A stretch of 39,190 nucleotides of DNA. Source: a virus. The stretch covers positions 1 through 39,190 of IMG/VR virus record IMGVR_UViG_3300036407_000013; one strand, given 5' to 3'. The notes beneath the pieces are model-generated. The model was not told the DNA's origin. It saw only the letters and a program-made list of their open reading frames with translations, and did no database searches. Positions 22,709-30,011 of this stretch are shown one piece after another. Both the position numbers and the translations under genes were made by a program. The first letter of the stretch is position 1; every line of letters starts with the position of its first letter.

Positions 22709-23084
22709 GAGGCACGCCAGTCACCAGGAACACCGGGCCTTCGGGCGCCGTGTGCTCTTGCTGCACCTTGTCGCCGTAGCGCTTGGGCGCGAGCTTCGAG
22801 AGGTACCAGCGCTCATGGTCGAACAGCAGCCTGGCGCGAGCAACGTCGCCCTCGGTCTCGATGCGCTCGCCAATCCGATCGGCGCGGCAATCGAGGCCGA
22901 TGTCCCGGCTTCGCGTGTATTGCGCAGAAAACCCTTCGCGGTCGTCCACCACCCAGCCGCGCACCGTGCTCTCCGCGGGCATGTCATCACCCTTGCAGAT
23001 CGACCGGAGGCTTTCGCCTGCAGCGATGCGCTCGCAGATCTCGCGGGCTAGTTCGGGTGTGTAGTCGCTGGGCCGTCCGGCCAT
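22689..23084 (-). CDS. terS: Terminase small subunit
   Basis: A 131-residue protein with an N-terminal HTH typical of TerS: GRPSDYTPELAREICERIAAGESLRSICKGDDMPAESTVRGW, read as two halves. This region recognises the packaging site. A helical oligomerisation segment follows (LLFDHERWYLSKLAPKRYG) and a C-terminal tail. It overlaps the TerL start by 20 bp, the usual order. Assignment rests on HTH pattern and position. Confidence 0.85.
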   Translation of the reverse strand: MAGRPSDYTPELAREICERIAAGESLRSICKGDDMPAESTVRGWVVDDREGFSAQYTRSRDIGLDCRADRIGERIETEGDVARARLLFDHERWYLSKLAPKRYGDKVQQEHTAPEGPVFLVTGVPRAADQT

Positions 23085-23131
23085 GTTCCCACCTCTGCCG
23101 GACCCGTTCGGGTGTCCCGGCTCCTGGTTGG

Positions 23132-23329
23132 TTAGCGGTCTTCCTGCGTCAGCTTACCCACGAGGAAGTCTTCGGCGTCCTGGGGCTTCAGGATCTCGCC
23201 GGTCTTCATCCATCCGAGCGGGGTCATGGCCCAGAGGTCGCCGTTGGGGTTGATGCGGTAGGAGTCTTTTAGCTCAGAGGCGGTGATCAGGGCCTTCTGG
23301 ATAAGGCCGTGAAGAATAGCCTGGGCCAC
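23132..23329 (-). CDS. 65-residue hypothetical protein
   Basis: A small protein (MAQAILHGLIQKALITASEL start) with a beta-like middle (SYRINPNGDLWAMTPLGWMKTG) and acidic end. No family recognised. It precedes TerS in the structural operon by 47 bp and follows the 88-residue protein by 32 bp, so it is one of two small leading genes of the late operon. Confidence 0.5.
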   Translation of the reverse strand: MAQAILHGLIQKALITASELKDSYRINPNGDLWAMTPLGWMKTGEILKPQDAEDFLVGKLTQEDR

Positions 23330-23361
23330 GGCTCACGCGCTCCCCTGAGCTTCCGTGTGGG

Positions 23362-23628
23362 CTAGGAAACCAGCTCTTTCCAGAACCGGCGCTCGCGCTC
23401 GACTTCGGCGCGGTAGTCGTTCCACCGAACCTCGTTCCGCACCAGCCGGCCGCGGCGGACGTCGCCGCTGTGCTCGATCGCGTTGGCGAACCAGCCGAAC
23501 ATGATCTCACGGTCCATGTCGGGGTACTGCTCGCAGAAGGCTTCTGCCCACTTCTGGGCGTCGTCGCCGAGGGCAGACAGGAACTCGCCGGCTTCCATAG
23601 CGGCGTACGACTTGGTGGCTTCGCTCAT
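23362..23628 (-). CDS. 88-residue helical hypothetical protein
   Basis: Starts at ATG 23628 with GAGG just upstream; the longer upstream reading is not supported. The product is helical and acidic at first (EATKSYAAMEAGEFLSALGDDAQ) and basic later (GDVRRGRLVRNEVRWNDYRAEVE). It is the first gene after the 226-bp gap that holds the candidate late promoter. No family recognised. Confidence 0.65.
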   Translation of the reverse strand: MSEATKSYAAMEAGEFLSALGDDAQKWAEAFCEQYPDMDREIMFGWFANAIEHSGDVRRGRLVRNEVRWNDYRAEVERERRFWKELVS

Positions 23629-23761
23629 ATGGCCTCGCGTGTAGGGTGGCCCGGAACCGACACAGCTTGAAAGCGTCACCTGGAGAGGTGCGATGTGTGG
23701 TGTTGTTCGGTCGGGCTTCTGGTGGGGCGGGCGCTAGGCGCACTCAGCCCTGTTACTCTTT

Positions 23762-23790
23762 TGTCTAGCTTGGAAGTACTCAGCGGTCAA
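23762..23790 (-). promoter_or_regulatory. Candidate promoter for the structural operon
   Basis: On the minus strand, TTGACC (23785-23790) is followed 17 nt later by TAGACA (23762-23767). It is in the largest non-coding gap of the structural half (23629-23854), about 135 bp before the first structural gene. The -35 is 5/6 and the -10 3/6 to consensus. A sigma70-type activity is inferred only. Confidence 0.4.
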
Positions 23791-23825
23791 GCTGCGTTCC
23801 CGCATGTTGTGGGTCACAGGTGCGT

Positions 23826-23847
23826 GAAGCGCTATACCTTGCGCTTC
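23826..23847. terminator. Hairpin after the 201-residue early gene
   Basis: A perfect 7-bp inverted repeat GAAGCGC / GCGCTTC with an 8-nt loop, 8 bp past the stop of the gene at 23855. No T-run follows on the minus strand, so it may be a weak terminator, an RNA-stability element or an attenuator ahead of the structural operon. The rest of the 23629-23854 gap holds only the promoter listed above. Confidence 0.35.
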
Positions 23848-23854
23848 CCACCCC

Positions 23855-24460
23855 TCACGCAGCCTTCCTCCGCCCTAGCGCCTCACGCTCGATCGCAGCG
23901 TAGGCATCCCGCAGGTTGGCGCAGGAGGATCGCACCGCACCGCATTGGGCGTGGGGGTTCGTCTCTCCCGTCACGTACTCCACCGACTCCCTCCAGGACG
24001 AGCGTTCGGTGCTGGGCTTGATCAGCTCCATGAGCAGCCACCAGTCCCGGGGCGGCAGGCGGGCGACCACGGCCTCAACCCGCTTGGCGGCGTCGATCAT
24101 GGCGTCAGTGACGAGCCCGGCCGTCCGGTCCACCCGCTGCGAGGCTTGGCCCCTGTCCGCCTCCCCTCGCCGAAGCAGGATATCCAGCTCGAAGCGCCTG
24201 GCCGCGTCGTAGCAGCCATGGAAGCGGGGCTGCGTGTTCATCCCGTCTTTGAGCGCGGTGAAGGCATCCAGCCTGCGGACGCTGTCCTCAGTGACTTTCT
24301 GCCCCCCTCGCTTCTGGCCGGCGCGGGTCACTTCGATGTCCTGGCCGTGCGGGAGTGAGGCCGCATCAGTCGGGACGTTGACCGCGTCAAGGTCTAGAGC
24401 GCGGCGCTGTTGGCGCTCTGCTTCAAGCTGCTCGGGTGTCTTTCTGCGGGCTCTTGCCAT
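23855..24460 (-). CDS. DUF6456-like regulatory protein
   Basis: A 201-residue basic protein. The N-terminus is charged (RARRKTPEQLEAERQQRRALD); a central helical part follows (ARRFELDILLRRGEADRGQ) and a domain with RVEAVVARLPPRDWWLLMELI, then a conserved-looking ending SSCANLRDAYAAIEREALGRR. The layout is reminiscent of DUF6456-type alphaproteobacterial phage proteins, but the match is only partial. It sits alone between the primase and the structural operon with its own promoter candidate, so a late transcription regulator is possible. Confidence 0.55.
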   Translation of the reverse strand: MARARRKTPEQLEAERQQRRALDLDAVNVPTDAASLPHGQDIEVTRAGQKRGGQKVTEDSVRRLDAFTALKDGMNTQPRFHGCYDAARRFELDILLRRGEADRGQASQRVDRTAGLVTDAMIDAAKRVEAVVARLPPRDWWLLMELIKPSTERSSWRESVEYVTGETNPHAQCGAVRSSCANLRDAYAAIEREALGRRKAA

Positions 24461-24468
24461 GTGCTTAG

Positions 24469-24497
24469 ACTCTAGCTGATTTGCTTGAAGTTGCTAA
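24469..24497 (-). promoter_or_regulatory. Candidate promoter upstream of the DUF6456-like gene
   Basis: TTAGCA (24492-24497) and TAGAGT (24469-24474) on the minus strand are separated by 17 nt in an A/T-rich 49-bp gap, about 10 bp before the ATG at 24460. Both hexamers match consensus at 4/6. The short leader leaves no strong ribosome site. Confidence 0.4.
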
Positions 24498-24509
24498 GGT
24501 TTTCCACTC

Positions 24510-25472
24510 TCAGGCTGCGACATTTACGTTCGCGGGCTCCATCTCCCGCTGCGCATTCCACACGTCGTTCCAATCCATGCCCGGGGCTGGCGGCAGACGC
24601 ACCTCGACCTCGAACCGCTCCCGGCGCAGGCGCTTCGCCAGGTTGAAGGCGGCGGACTGACCGGCGAAGTTGCCGTCGTTGTCCCCGAAGACGATCACCC
24701 GCACCCCGGCCGGCGGCTCCCAGGCCTCAAGCGTCGTAGTGTTCAAAGCCGACCAGACAGGCACGCCCGTCAGCTCCGAGGCCGCCACGGCCGTCTCAAT
24801 CCCCTCAGCGATGCCGAGCACCTCGCCCGGCTTGTACAGCCGCACGGCGCAGCCCTTGGGCATCGGCAGGGCCATCACGCGGCGGGGCTCCTCAACATCC
24901 GCTTTGAGCCCTCCAGCGGCCAGGAAGGTCCGGTGCAGGTTCACCGCCTTGCCGTCTGCGCCCTGGATGATCGACAGCATGGCCGGGAACACGCCCGCGC
25001 CTGGGCAGCGAAGGGCCGGCGTGGCCCGCACCGTCGTCAGCGTCGGCACACGCCCGATGCGGTTGCGCCACCAGTCCGCCGCCTCCTCCACCATGTGCAG
25101 AGGCATGGCGGCTTTCCACATCCGCTCCATCTCAGCCCGAACCTCGGCCACGTCCGGGCCTTGGCGGATCTTGATGGGCCGGGCGGAACCGACCAGCGCG
25201 GCGACTTCCTCGAGCGCCTTCGGGAAGGTCCAGCCGTTGACGCCCATGACCAGGGCGAACCCGTCGCCGGACTGCTTCGGGCAGTGGTGGCAGAACCATG
25301 TGCCGGCGCCGTCCTTGTCATCGAAACGGAAGCGGGTCCGTCCGTCTTGGCACATCGGGCACGGCCCTAGCCGATTGACCAGGAACGTGTCGCTCACCCC
25401 AAGGGTGCGGAGGATCGAGGGCCACTTGCCGCGGGCTTCGGCCTTCACCTGAGCGGAGTCGATCTTGCTCAT
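24510..25472 (-). CDS. Phage primase with zinc finger and Toprim domain
   Basis: A 320-residue replication protein. The N-terminal zinc finger is C38-x2-C41 ... C61-x2-C64 (CPMC, CHHC). The Toprim core has GIAEGIETAVAA with the catalytic Glu and VIVFGDNDGNFAG with the DxD motif. This is the P4/T7-type primase arrangement without a fused helicase; a separate SF2 helicase is encoded immediately upstream (ATGA). It would synthesise primers on viral ssDNA. Shorter than DnaG because the helicase-binding domain is absent. ATG at 25472 is fixed by the overlap. Confidence 0.88.
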   Translation of the reverse strand: MSKIDSAQVKAEARGKWPSILRTLGVSDTFLVNRLGPCPMCQDGRTRFRFDDKDGAGTWFCHHCPKQSGDGFALVMGVNGWTFPKALEEVAALVGSARPIKIRQGPDVAEVRAEMERMWKAAMPLHMVEEAADWWRNRIGRVPTLTTVRATPALRCPGAGVFPAMLSIIQGADGKAVNLHRTFLAAGGLKADVEEPRRVMALPMPKGCAVRLYKPGEVLGIAEGIETAVAASELTGVPVWSALNTTTLEAWEPPAGVRVIVFGDNDGNFAGQSAAFNLAKRLRRERFEVEVRLPPAPGMDWNDVWNAQREMEPANVNVAA

Positions 25473-26950
25473 GCGGCCCTCCCCCGCGACTTCACGAAGC
25501 GGATGTTCTGGGCTGTGATCCAACTGCGGACCTCGGCACTGACGCCGGCCGCGGGCGGCGCGTACTTCACCCGCGGATCGTTGGGCCAGCACGAGAACCT
25601 AGCCTTGTACTTGTGGGCGACCCAGCCATCGGACTTGCCGGTGCTGACGGCGTAGGCGCGAAGCTGGCGGATGAACCCGACCTTCGCAGCCCAGTCCGTG
25701 TCGCGGTTCGCCTTGCGGGCGGAGGTGAGGTCGACCAGCTCGCCGTCCACCGTCTCAACCTCGGTCGAGCGTTCGGCGACGTGTCCGCAAGACGGACACT
25801 CCCGCACCTTCGGCGCCCGCACATAGTGGCAGGAGGGGCACTCCTTCGGCTTCGCAGGCTCACGCTCGCCGGCCGGCTTGGAGCCTTCGGCCATCGTCCC
25901 GTCGTTCAGCCGGTCGTGGTGGATGTCGGTCACGAACCCCAGCCGCAGCGTGGTGTCGCTGTGGTCGAGCACCAGGCAGTCGTCCTTGCCCTCGGCGGTC
26001 CGCAGGCCGCGGCCAATGATCTGCGTGTAGAGGATCTCGCTTTTGGTTGGCCGGGCCAGGATCACACAGCGCACGTCCCAGTCCACGCCCGTCGTCAGAA
26101 CCCCGACGTTGCAGACGACCTTCAGCTCACCAGACTGGAACGCCTTGCGGATCTGCTCGCGCTCTTCCGGCGGTGTGTTGGCGTCGATGTAGCCGCAGCG
26201 GACGCCCTGCGCCGTGAACTCGGCCTGCAGCGTCTTGGCGTGGAGACGATCGACCGCGAAGCACAGCGTGGGCCGGTTCTCCCCCAGCTCCAGCCAGGTG
26301 GTGACGACGTCGGCCGTCAGCGTGCATTTCTGCATCGCCTCCGAGAGCTGGCCTTCGTGGTAATCCCCGGCGACTGTCTTCACGCCCGTCAGGTCGGGAT
26401 GCGACGGCGCGAAGACCCGGAAGTTCGACAGGAAGCCGGCCTCTATCAGCTCGGACGTGGTGGCCGCGATGATCAGGCGGTCGTACAGCCGCCCCAGGCC
26501 TTTCGTCCAAGGGGTCGCGGACAGGCCGATGAACGGCACTTCGATCCACTCGTCCCGGGTCATCCAGTCGCCGACGAACTCGAAAATCCGGTGCGCTTCG
26601 TCGATCAGAACGAGGTCGGCTTCCGGGATCCAGCGGCGCTGCAGCGTCTGGATGCTGGCGATCTGAACCGGCTTGCTCGGGTCCGTCATCGGGTGATCGG
26701 CCTGGATCACGCCAAGGTCGCGGATGCCCTCGGCGTAGAACTCGCGAACCGTCTGATCCACGAGGCTGATCGCCGGAACCGTGAAGATCACCCGCTTGCC
26801 CTTGGCCCGGGCGCTTTCGATGATCGACGCGGCGAGAACCGTCTTCCCAGCGCCAGTCGGAGCCTGGAGGATCGGCCGCTTGCTGCCCGAGCGGAGCGCT
26901 TCCCGCAGCAGACCGACAGCGCGTTGCTGGTGAGGTCGGAGCGTTCTCAT
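25469..26950 (-). CDS. SF2 DEAD/DEAH-box helicase
   Basis: A 493-residue helicase. Motif I is APTGAGKT (30-37), motif II DEAH (117-120), motif III SATPW and motif VI QIIGRGLRT. After the RecA-like domains comes a zinc ribbon (CPSCHYVRAPKVRECPSC) and a C-terminal region with a conserved WAAKVGFIRQLRAYA helix. Comparable phage proteins pair with a Toprim primase for DNA replication or repair. Both ends are coupled by ATGA. Roles in unwinding viral DNA are inferred from family and neighbours. Confidence 0.9.
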   Translation of the reverse strand: MRTLRPHQQRAVGLLREALRSGSKRPILQAPTGAGKTVLAASIIESARAKGKRVIFTVPAISLVDQTVREFYAEGIRDLGVIQADHPMTDPSKPVQIASIQTLQRRWIPEADLVLIDEAHRIFEFVGDWMTRDEWIEVPFIGLSATPWTKGLGRLYDRLIIAATTSELIEAGFLSNFRVFAPSHPDLTGVKTVAGDYHEGQLSEAMQKCTLTADVVTTWLELGENRPTLCFAVDRLHAKTLQAEFTAQGVRCGYIDANTPPEEREQIRKAFQSGELKVVCNVGVLTTGVDWDVRCVILARPTKSEILYTQIIGRGLRTAEGKDDCLVLDHSDTTLRLGFVTDIHHDRLNDGTMAEGSKPAGEREPAKPKECPSCHYVRAPKVRECPSCGHVAERSTEVETVDGELVDLTSARKANRDTDWAAKVGFIRQLRAYAVSTGKSDGWVAHKYKARFSCWPNDPRVKYAPPAAGVSAEVRSWITAQNIRFVKSRGRAA

Positions 26951-27429
26951 CGAACCGTCCTCCCAACCAACGGGATGACTTCGGCTCCAGTACCAACCTT
27001 AAGCTCTTCAGCTAATCCCTGGTTGGATAGGTTGTTAGATACAGACACTGGACACTGGACATCGCGTATGTCCGCAATTGTGCCCACAATTGTGCACCCG
27101 TCAGAGCCACCTTCACGGACCAATCGGCGGGTCGCGCTGACCCCGAGAGCATGCTCCCGCTTGGCTTCGGTGAAGGGATGCATCCAGCGGCCATCGACCA
27201 GCTCGAACTGGCCGAGCACGGCGCCGCGGACCTTCCGCCAGCGGGCCAGCGGATAGCGAACGGTGCGGGCCAGCGTGGCGTCGTCGTTCGGCGGAGCCCC
27301 GTTGAGCCAGTAGTCCCGGATGAGGCGCAGGTAGGCGCACTCCTCCAGCTCGCTCATGCGGCTGGTGGCCTTGTTCACCTCGGCGAAGTGCAGAGGCATG
27401 AAAACTTCGATCGACGGACGACGGGTCAT
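26947..27429 (-). CDS. DUF1376 (YdaU-like) replication-region protein
   Basis: A 160-residue protein whose start has the DUF1376 pattern: FMPLHFAEVNKATSRMSELEECAYLRLIRDYW, read as two helices. Family members occur next to phage replication genes and are thought to help helicase loading. The C-terminal 50 residues (CTIVGTIADIRDVQCPVSVSNN) are unconserved. ATG 27429 overlaps the DnaA-like stop as ATGA and the stop overlaps the helicase start. Confidence 0.85.
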   Translation of the reverse strand: MTRRPSIEVFMPLHFAEVNKATSRMSELEECAYLRLIRDYWLNGAPPNDDATLARTVRYPLARWRKVRGAVLGQFELVDGRWMHPFTEAKREHALGVSATRRLVREGGSDGCTIVGTIADIRDVQCPVSVSNNLSNQGLAEELKVGTGAEVIPLVGRTVR

Positions 27430-27692
27430 TCCGGCGCCTCCGGGACCATCCGGGCCTCGACCGCGCGCTCGGCGTGCCAGACCGTCGTGTGATCCTTCAT
27501 TCCGAAGAACCCGGCGATCTGGGGCATGGAGTAGCGGTTGGTGCCGTCCTCCCGCTTCACCTGGCGCATCAGCCACATGGCCTCCTGGCGCGGGCGGGCG
27601 ATGTACCGGCGCCGGGACTGCGTCTTCAGTTCGTCAGGCTCCAGGCCATAACGATGGGCCACCTCGGCGGCGATCTCGCGCATCGTGCTCAT
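27426..27692 (-). CDS. Stand-alone DnaA domain IV-like protein
   Basis: An 88-residue protein corresponding to the C-terminal DNA-binding domain of DnaA without ATPase domains. The signature stretches are ARPRQEAMWLMRQV, SMPQIAGFFGMKDHTTVWHA, which align with the DnaA signature helix-turn-helix that reads the DnaA box. It could bind DnaA boxes at the phage origin or compete with host DnaA. ATG 27692 overlaps the next upstream gene as ATGA. Domain assignment is confident; function is inferred. Confidence 0.85.
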   Translation of the reverse strand: MSTMREIAAEVAHRYGLEPDELKTQSRRRYIARPRQEAMWLMRQVKREDGTNRYSMPQIAGFFGMKDHTTVWHAERAVEARMVPEAPE

Positions 27693-28030
27693 GCCGCCAT
27701 CCTCCGGGCGGGAGACAGGACGACGAACGGGAAGCCCCGCCCGCCGTTCGCCGCCTCGATGAGGGACAGGTGCAGCTCGCACTTGCTGAAGCGCGGGGTG
27801 GAGCTGTCGGTCTGATCCGGGTTCGTCGCGGGCTTCAGGTTCGCGTACGAGCGGTAGCGCTCCTGCGGCATCCTGGGCGCGGGCTCATCCCCGAGCTTGT
27901 GCCACTTGGAGGAAACCGAGTTCACGGAGCGCCCCATCTCGCGGGCGATGTCCTTCCAGGAGAGCCCCAGCGCGCGCAGCCGCAGCAGTTGGGCGAGGTC
28001 GTCCGCATTCCAGCTTGGGGAGACGTGCAT
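27689..28030 (-). CDS. GcrA-like DNA-binding protein
   Basis: A 113-residue protein with an N-terminal domain resembling alphaproteobacterial GcrA: SWNADDLAQLLRLRALGLSWKDIAREMG, then SVNSVSSKWHKLG, parallel to GcrA (W..E.v..L..LW..GLSa..IA..LG, then RNAV...vHRLG). The rest is polar and ends in a beta-like FPFVVLSPARR. GcrA co-activates transcription at methylated GANTC sites in Caulobacter; a phage version might redirect host transcription. A general Myb/SANT HTH is the alternative. It is coupled to the DnaA-like gene. Confidence 0.6.
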   Translation of the reverse strand: MHVSPSWNADDLAQLLRLRALGLSWKDIAREMGRSVNSVSSKWHKLGDEPAPRMPQERYRSYANLKPATNPDQTDSSTPRFSKCELHLSLIEAANGGRGFPFVVLSPARRMAA

Positions 28031-28032
28031 GA

Positions 28033-28374
28033 TCAGACCTCCCTCACCGGGAAGCCGACCACGGCCTCGAACAGCTTCGCTTTGATGCGATAGACGGGGT
28101 CCTTGCGCGTGGCGGCGGACTTCACGTCCTCCACGACGACCCGGCCGTCCTTCTCCAGGTACTGGAAGTCCGCGTGATACGTGCAGATCAGCTTGCCCGC
28201 GACGTGGAACGGGAACTTCGGCTGGAGCTGGAGCGCGGTGATCTCGCCCGCCTTCTGGAGCAGGCACAGCTCGTCGTATCGGCGCGCCTCCTTCTTGGAA
28301 TGGAAAGTCAGGTCGCCGCGCTCGGTGATGTGATTGCCGAACTTCTTCCCGATGCGTTTTTTGAGCTCAGCCAT
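28033..28374 (-). CDS. DUF1064 phage nuclease
   Basis: A 113-residue protein of the DUF1064 family, related in fold to T7 endonuclease I/RecU-like nucleases. FHSKKEARRYDELCLLQKAG includes the conserved Glu in KEARRY; TYHADFQYLEKDGRVVVEDVKS gives the catalytic D-(x)n-E-x-K (ADF ... VEDVKS). The C-terminus YRIKAKLFEAVVG is typical. It probably resolves branched DNA in replication. The start at 28374 has GGGGAG at 9 nt. Confidence 0.85.
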   Translation of the reverse strand: MAELKKRIGKKFGNHITERGDLTFHSKKEARRYDELCLLQKAGEITALQLQPKFPFHVAGKLICTYHADFQYLEKDGRVVVEDVKSAATRKDPVYRIKAKLFEAVVGFPVREV

Positions 28375-28627
28375 GGGAACGATCTCCCCTGCCCAGCAGT
28401 TGCTCACGCTGAGTTGTGAGCCCCCCGCCAACGCAGGAAGCCAGCTCATGGCGGGCGATCTTGTCCCAGGCGGCAGCGGCCTTGCCCTTGGCGTCGGCCA
28501 GGGCAGCAGCAGCGCCCCTCACCTGTTCCATGGCGAGGTCGTGCTCGAGCAGGAGCGCAGCGAAGCTCTTCGGAGCCTCGGCGGCATCGGCGCGCTTCGT
28601 GAAGCGTTCAAACCAGGTGACCAGCAT
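28367..28627 (-). CDS. 86-residue Ala-rich helical protein
   Basis: Begins at ATG 28627, which shares A with the preceding TGA (TGATG). The body is almost wholly helical (LLEHDLAMEQVRGAAAALADAKGKAAAAWDKI, read in parts), with a C-terminal GGLTTQREQLLGRGDRSHG. No family recognised. Its last 8 bp overlap the DUF1064 gene. Confidence 0.55.
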   Translation of the reverse strand: MLVTWFERFTKRADAAEAPKSFAALLLEHDLAMEQVRGAAAALADAKGKAAAAWDKIARHELASCVGGGLTTQREQLLGRGDRSHG

Positions 28628-28794
28628 CACCGCCCCCGAAGCTCGGTCAGGCGGGCCTTGGCCCACTCAGCCGCGGAGAGAGTGCCGCCGGTCGCCTTGT
28701 CAAAGATCCAGGCGAGCGGGATCAGGAGAGCGAGAAGGAGGCACAGGCCCCCCGCCGCCAAGGAGCGCAGCCAAGCGCTCGGCGTGTCTGTCAT
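28627..28794 (-). CDS. 55-residue single-pass membrane protein
   Basis: Reads MTDTPSAWLRSLAAGGLCLL and continues as a hydrophobic helix ending LIPLAWIFDKAT (transmembrane segment about residues 12-32), then an amphipathic helix ending LRGR. It is coupled by TGATG to the following gene. It overlaps the 134-residue gene by 95 bp in another frame, more than usual for this genome, so one of the two could be wrong. An early membrane effector is possible. Confidence 0.45.
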   Translation of the reverse strand: MTDTPSAWLRSLAAGGLCLLLALLIPLAWIFDKATGGTLSAAEWAKARLTELRGR

Positions 28795-29104
28795 GTGACG
28801 CCCCAGTGCGTTCTAGGAATTGATCGATGCCGTGCCCGACCACGGCAGCCTCGACGGCCAAGATCACAGGCCAACCGCCGGCCTTTTTGACCTTGTCGTA
28901 GGTAGCGAACGAGGAGCGCCCGGCGACAACGCCGCGCGCCTCGTCAACGGAGAGGTCCCACTCCCGAGCCACCATCTTCGCGGTGTGCGCGGGGAAACGG
29001 TCCCGGCAGTAGTCGGCGAGAGCGTCCCTCGTCGCCTTGTCAAGGGCCGGCATGTGTTGCCGATCCCGTTTGATGTAGCGGACTTCCACATACGCCTCCG
29101 TCAT
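28700..29104 (-). CDS. HTH-like early protein, first of the replication operon
   Basis: A 134-residue protein with a possible HTH in DRFPAHTAKMVAREWDLSVDE, read as two helices, then VVAGRSSFATYDKVKKAGGW. The N-terminus (TEAYVEVRYIKRDRQHMPALD) may be an extension, since an internal ATG (MPALDKATRD) would also serve. The C-terminal tail is Pro/Gly-rich and overlaps the next gene. It is the first minus-strand gene after the plus-strand cluster and may regulate early replication genes. No family assigned. Confidence 0.6.
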   Translation of the reverse strand: MTEAYVEVRYIKRDRQHMPALDKATRDALADYCRDRFPAHTAKMVAREWDLSVDEARGVVAGRSSFATYDKVKKAGGWPVILAVEAAVVGHGIDQFLERTGASHDRHAERLAALLGGGGPVPPSRSPDPARLDL

Positions 29105-29151
29105 TGCTGTGACTCAGCGACGCGCGGCGCAGGGCCGCATTGGAGGGGCAG

Positions 29152-29367
29152 ATGGAGGTGTTCAGGACCGCGGAGGATGCGATCAACCAGCGTGACGGGT
29201 GCCTGCAAGCGATGGTCACGATGGAAGGCTACGATGCGCGGCTCCAACTCTGGCATTTCGCCAAGGAGTGGAACGCGATCGCGAAGAAGAGGGCGGCGGC
29301 GGGCGCTATGGCCGGCCACCGCCAAGTTGGCGCGCTGGGAGAGATCAAGAGCGCGCGGGGAGACTGA
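29152..29367 (+). CDS. 71-residue helical protein, plus strand
   Basis: ATG 29152 follows GGAGGGG. The product is helical (FRTAEDAINQRDGCLQAMV, then LWHFAKEWNAIAKKRAAAG). No family recognised. It is divergent from the replication operon by 47 bp and is the first of a row of small plus-strand genes that lie antisense to the path of leftward early transcription from the immunity region. Confidence 0.55.
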   Translation: MEVFRTAEDAINQRDGCLQAMVTMEGYDARLQLWHFAKEWNAIAKKRAAAGAMAGHRQVGALGEIKSARGD

Positions 29368-29480
29368 TGCGAGGCTCATCACAGAGCCCTCACGAGAAGG
29401 ACCACGCCCCACCACGCCGCAGCGCTGAGGACGAAGATGGCCAGCGCGCAAAGACCCACGGGCAGAGCACGGCAAAGTGA
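29367..29480 (+). CDS. Possible 37-residue hydrophilic protein
   Basis: The ATG overlaps the preceding stop as TGATG. The product is very polar (SSQSPHEKDHAPPRRSAEDE). The same stretch on the minus strand (29379-29528) encodes a hydrophobic 49-residue frame with a transmembrane-like segment, so which strand is coding is unresolved. Listed because of the coupling. Confidence 0.25.
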   Translation: MRGSSQSPHEKDHAPPRRSAEDEDGQRAKTHGQSTAK

Positions 29481-29621
29481 AGCTGTTGAGCAGGGGCGAG
29501 CGTTTGAAGGGGCGGTCGGGAGGCGCATGGCTAGGCCGCGCCCCCGGAATTCACTTTTGCGAGACCGCGGAAAGCATCTTTCCTACCAACTCGTTTACGG
29601 GTTGGAGGCTCGACTCCGCCC

Positions 29622-29906
29622 ATGGCTGGGGAACGCACCAGACGGCCGCCGATGGCACTGCACCTGGCAGCGCATGCGTGGCTGAGTACGCCGCCCAACG
29701 ACGCCTCGGAGGCGGAGGGCTGCAATGCACACTTCGCCAGAGCCCGACGATTTCTGATGCACCGGCCCGCGACGGACGTGGTGGTGCTGGGCGAGCAGGT
29801 GTCGCCCGAACAATTCGAGGAGCTGCGGACAGAGGGCTTGGCCGAGCTGCGCGACATGTGCGCGGCGTGCGGCGGATGCACGCGTTTCGGGCTCAAAGCC
29901 CCATAA
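29622..29906 (+). CDS. Small Cys-motif protein (CAACGGC)
   Basis: A 94-residue protein; the start may instead be ATG 29652, and neither has a clear ribosome site. The body is helical (LHLAAHAWLSTPPNDASEAEG, ARARRFLMHRPATDVVVLGE) and the end carries MCAACGGCTRFGL, three cysteines in CxxCGGC form. The next gene has the related RCETCGGCPL. The shared element suggests a common metal-binding or redox module. The upstream 29481-29621 holds no recognised element beyond a weak stem (GGAG / CTCC). Confidence 0.5.
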   Translation: MAGERTRRPPMALHLAAHAWLSTPPNDASEAEGCNAHFARARRFLMHRPATDVVVLGEQVSPEQFEELRTEGLAELRDMCAACGGCTRFGLKAP

Positions 29907-30011
29907 CGGGTAGCGCGATCACCTTTGGCGCAAGATGTCGCATTCCTTTCACATCCGTTAAGGTTCGCCATATGCGCGAGCGAGAGGGACATCTCGCGGG
30001 AGGAGCGACTA

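Noticed and set aside
29379-29528. Minus-strand 49-residue reading with a hydrophobic helix
   Set aside because: It lies opposite a row of plus-strand genes, with no ribosome site or neighbour on its strand. Kept only as an alternative to the 37-residue plus-strand gene.
29580-29640. Sequence resembling a tRNA/tmRNA T-arm (GGAGGCTCGACTCC)
   Set aside because: No acceptor stem, anticodon arm or CCA-type end could be folded around it.
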